NCBI GenBank assembly: GCA_964557085.1
Contig: CAZKYS010000001.1
Location: 1 to 62,303, forward strand
DNA: 62,303 nt
DNA from: Pseudaquidulcibacter sp964557085
Lineage (GTDB): Bacteria; Pseudomonadota; Alphaproteobacteria; Caulobacterales; Aquidulcibacteraceae
Direction: 5' to 3'
Shown: positions 60,842 through 62,303 of the stretch, one piece after another
Layout of the letters: every line of letters begins with the position of its first letter
Position numbering within the stretch: position 1 is the first letter of the stretch
Made by a program: the position numbers and the translations under genes
Notes under the pieces: model-generated
The model's input: only the letters and a program-made list of their open reading frames with translations
Told to the model about the DNA's origin: nothing
The model's database searches: none

Positions 60842-62303
60842 ATGCGTAAATCTGGGAAAGCAAAAAGCCATCTTTTATTAGCAAGCGTTGCGGCAAGTGC
60901 AATATTGGCAATATCAACAAATTCATACGCCCAAGAAACAAAATCAAGCAATAGCGAGGAAGTGATTGTTACCGCGCGCCTTAGAAAAGAAAAACTACAA
61001 TCTGTTCCGCTTTCGATTGCGTCTTTTTCAGAAAAAGAATTAAAAAACACTGGCGCAAACAATGTCCAAGACGTGGCAAAAATGACGCCGGGTTTCACCT
61101 ATTCGCCATTATTTGGCGGTGCCGCCGCAACGCCTGTTATTCGCGGTCAATCAACAACAATCGGTGAGCCAAATGTTGGCTTCTTTATTGATGGGGTCTA
61201 TCAATCTTCAAGATTGGTTATGGATGCATCAATTGGTGATGATGTTGCCCGTGTTGAAGTGGTAAAAGGCCCGCAAAGCGCACTTTATGGGCGCAACACT
61301 TTTGGCGGCGCAATAAATATAATTTCAAAACCACCAAGTGGTGAATTTCAGGCACAAGCACGCCTTGATTATTCAAGTAATAATACAATTTCTGCCCATG
61401 CATCTGCAAGCGGCGCGGTAATTGCCGACAAATTATTCTATCGCATAGGTGCAGTTCATAATCAAAGCGACGGTTACTTTACCAATAGCCTTACAGGCGG
61501 CAATCTTGACACAAAAGGTTCTACAGTATTTTCTGGTATGCTTTACGCAACACCAAGTGATACTTTAAGCATGAAATTACGCCTTGCGAACGAAAAAACG
61601 CGTGATGGTGATTTGCCTTTAAAATATGCAACAAATAATTCATTCATATTCCCATTCTCTGGAACTTTGCCAACTGCGCAAATGTATACGGGTGAATTAA
61701 CAGGCTCGGAAAGTTTTAGTGTTACCCCCGGCCATAATGACCGTGATTACACAACTTTATCGGCAACAATTGATAAAAAATTCGATGGCGTAACGCTTAC
61801 TTCTATTACTGGCGTCGACAGGCTAACTTTTGACCAACAACAAGATAGTGATTTTAGGCCAGCAAAGATTGCGTATCAACATACACGTCAAAAATTAAGC
61901 GACTTTAGTCAAGAAATTCGGCTTTCTTCTAATAAAGAAAGCAATTTAAATTGGATTGTTGGCGCTTATTATTACGATTTAGAAACAACAACTGATGTTA
62001 ATAACCAATATGCTGCCGATGCCTTATCAATCATCAATACATATGGTGCAGCAGGTTTTGCCGCTTGGCGCTTCTTAACTGGTGGAAATTATGCTCATGT
62101 TGTTGAAACAACAAAAAGTAAGGCCGTTTTTGCATCTGTCGGTTATAAATTAAGCGATAAAGCACGCATTTCATTAGAAGGGCGTTATACAGATGAAACT
62201 AAAACCGCCGATTCAGTAGCACATGCAGGCATTTTAAATCCAACAGTTCCTGCTGCCACATTATTTAACGCAAGCCGTAATTTTAAAAACTTTGTTCCAC
62301 GTT
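60842..62303 (+). CDS. TonB-dependent receptor, 3' end beyond the right edge
   Basis: Open frame of 487 codons from the ATG at 60842 to the edge, with AGGGGG upstream. The signal peptide ends near NSYAQ. A TonB-box-like EEVIVTARLRKEKLQSVP precedes the plug: NNVQDVAKMTPGFTY, IRGQSTTIGEPNVGFFIDGVY, VARVEVVKGPQSALYGRNTFGGAINI (partial stretches). Barrel strands follow. It belongs to the receptor type common in sphingomonads and Caulobacter, with the plug signature VEVVKGPQSALYGRN, unlike the pectin-locus TBDR. Substrate is unknown; siderophore or small organic ligands are both possible. It is not obviously linked to the pectin locus and lacks an operator copy upstream. Confidence 0.9.
   Translation, partial: MRKSGKAKSHLLLASVAASAILAISTNSYAQETKSSNSEEVIVTARLRKEKLQSVPLSIASFSEKELKNTGANNVQDVAKMTPGFTYSPLFGGAAATPVIRGQSTTIGEPNVGFFIDGVYQSSRLVMDASIGDDVARVEVVKGPQSALYGRNTFGGAINIISKPPSGEFQAQARLDYSSNNTISAHASASGAVIADKLFYRIGAVHNQSDGYFTNSLTGGNLDTKGSTVFSGMLYATPSDTLSMKLRLANEKTRDGDLPLKYATNNSFIFPFSGTLPTAQMYTGELTGSESFSVTPGHNDRDYTTLSATIDKKFDGVTLTSITGVDRLTFDQQQDSDFRPAKIAYQHTRQKLSDFSQEIRLSSNKESNLNWIVGAYYYDLETTTDVNNQYAADALSIINTYGAAGFAAWRFLTGGNYAHVVETTKSKAVFASVGYKLSDKARISLEGRYTDETKTADSVAHAGILNPTVPAATLFNASRNFKNFVPR

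Noticed and set aside
1..62303. Search for CRISPR arrays, insertion sequences, integrases and defence islands
   Set aside because: No regularly spaced repeats, terminal inverted repeats with transposase, or defence nucleases were seen; the left-edge HerA-like ATPase alone does not make a defence system.

Overview
The window is AT-rich proteobacterial chromosome. I read it as an alphaproteobacterium of the Caulobacterales/Sphingomonadales kind, but this is inference and no rRNA is present to settle it. The clues are a PleC-like cell-cycle kinase, Coq7, two large TonB-dependent receptors (TBDRs), an FdsGBA formate dehydrogenase, twin-arginine signals and a Caulobacter-like hexuronate cluster. 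Genes are tightly packed, with many ATGA/TAATG overlaps and several TTG or GTG starts. No transposase, integrase, CRISPR array or phage gene was seen.

Layout. (1) 1-9363, all minus strand: a HerA-like ATPase cut by the left edge, a PleC-like sensor kinase, aminopeptidase N, a conserved hypothetical protein and a FATP-type acyl-CoA synthetase. (2) 9530-10949: a lipoprotein, a small secreted protein with WRPPPIPPLK repeats, a GC-rich hairpin array and tRNA-Leu(CAA). (3) 11125-16912: dsbB-coq7-Mn exporter on plus, then a serine hydrolase, a dienelactone hydrolase and a chemotaxis receptor on minus. (4) 17083-28585: a glycogen operon, glgX-malQ fusion, glgP, glgB, glgC, glgA. The fusion is split by a one-base frameshift in an A8 tract. 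(5) 28582-34247: an RND efflux system. (6) 34343-53784: a pectin/hexuronate locus. (7) 53891-60384: fdsGBA-fdhD-moaA. (8) 60842 to the right edge: a second TBDR, incomplete.

The pectin locus is the most coherent system. A LacI-family regulator sits among four transcription units: TBDR-kdgK, uxaC-kduI-kduD-hydratase, uxaA-uxuB-pectate lyase, and exuT-rhamnogalacturonan acetylesterase-carboxylesterase-GH43. A palindrome, GACACCGGTGTC, or a near copy lies upstream of every unit and in the divergent regulator/uxaA gap, where it overlaps plausible core promoters. The predicted flow runs from extracellular or periplasmic pectate lyase, GH43 and esterases, through the TBDR and ExuT, to UxaC/UxuB/UxaA and KduI/KduD, then to 2-keto-3-deoxygluconate and KdgK.

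Three genes or gene parts have no complete start-to-stop reading frame in the window: the left-edge ATPase, the right-edge TBDR, and the GlgX-MalQ fusion, which is whole only if one A of the A8 tract is skipped. Several starts were moved inward to an ATG with a better ribosome binding site; each case is explained.
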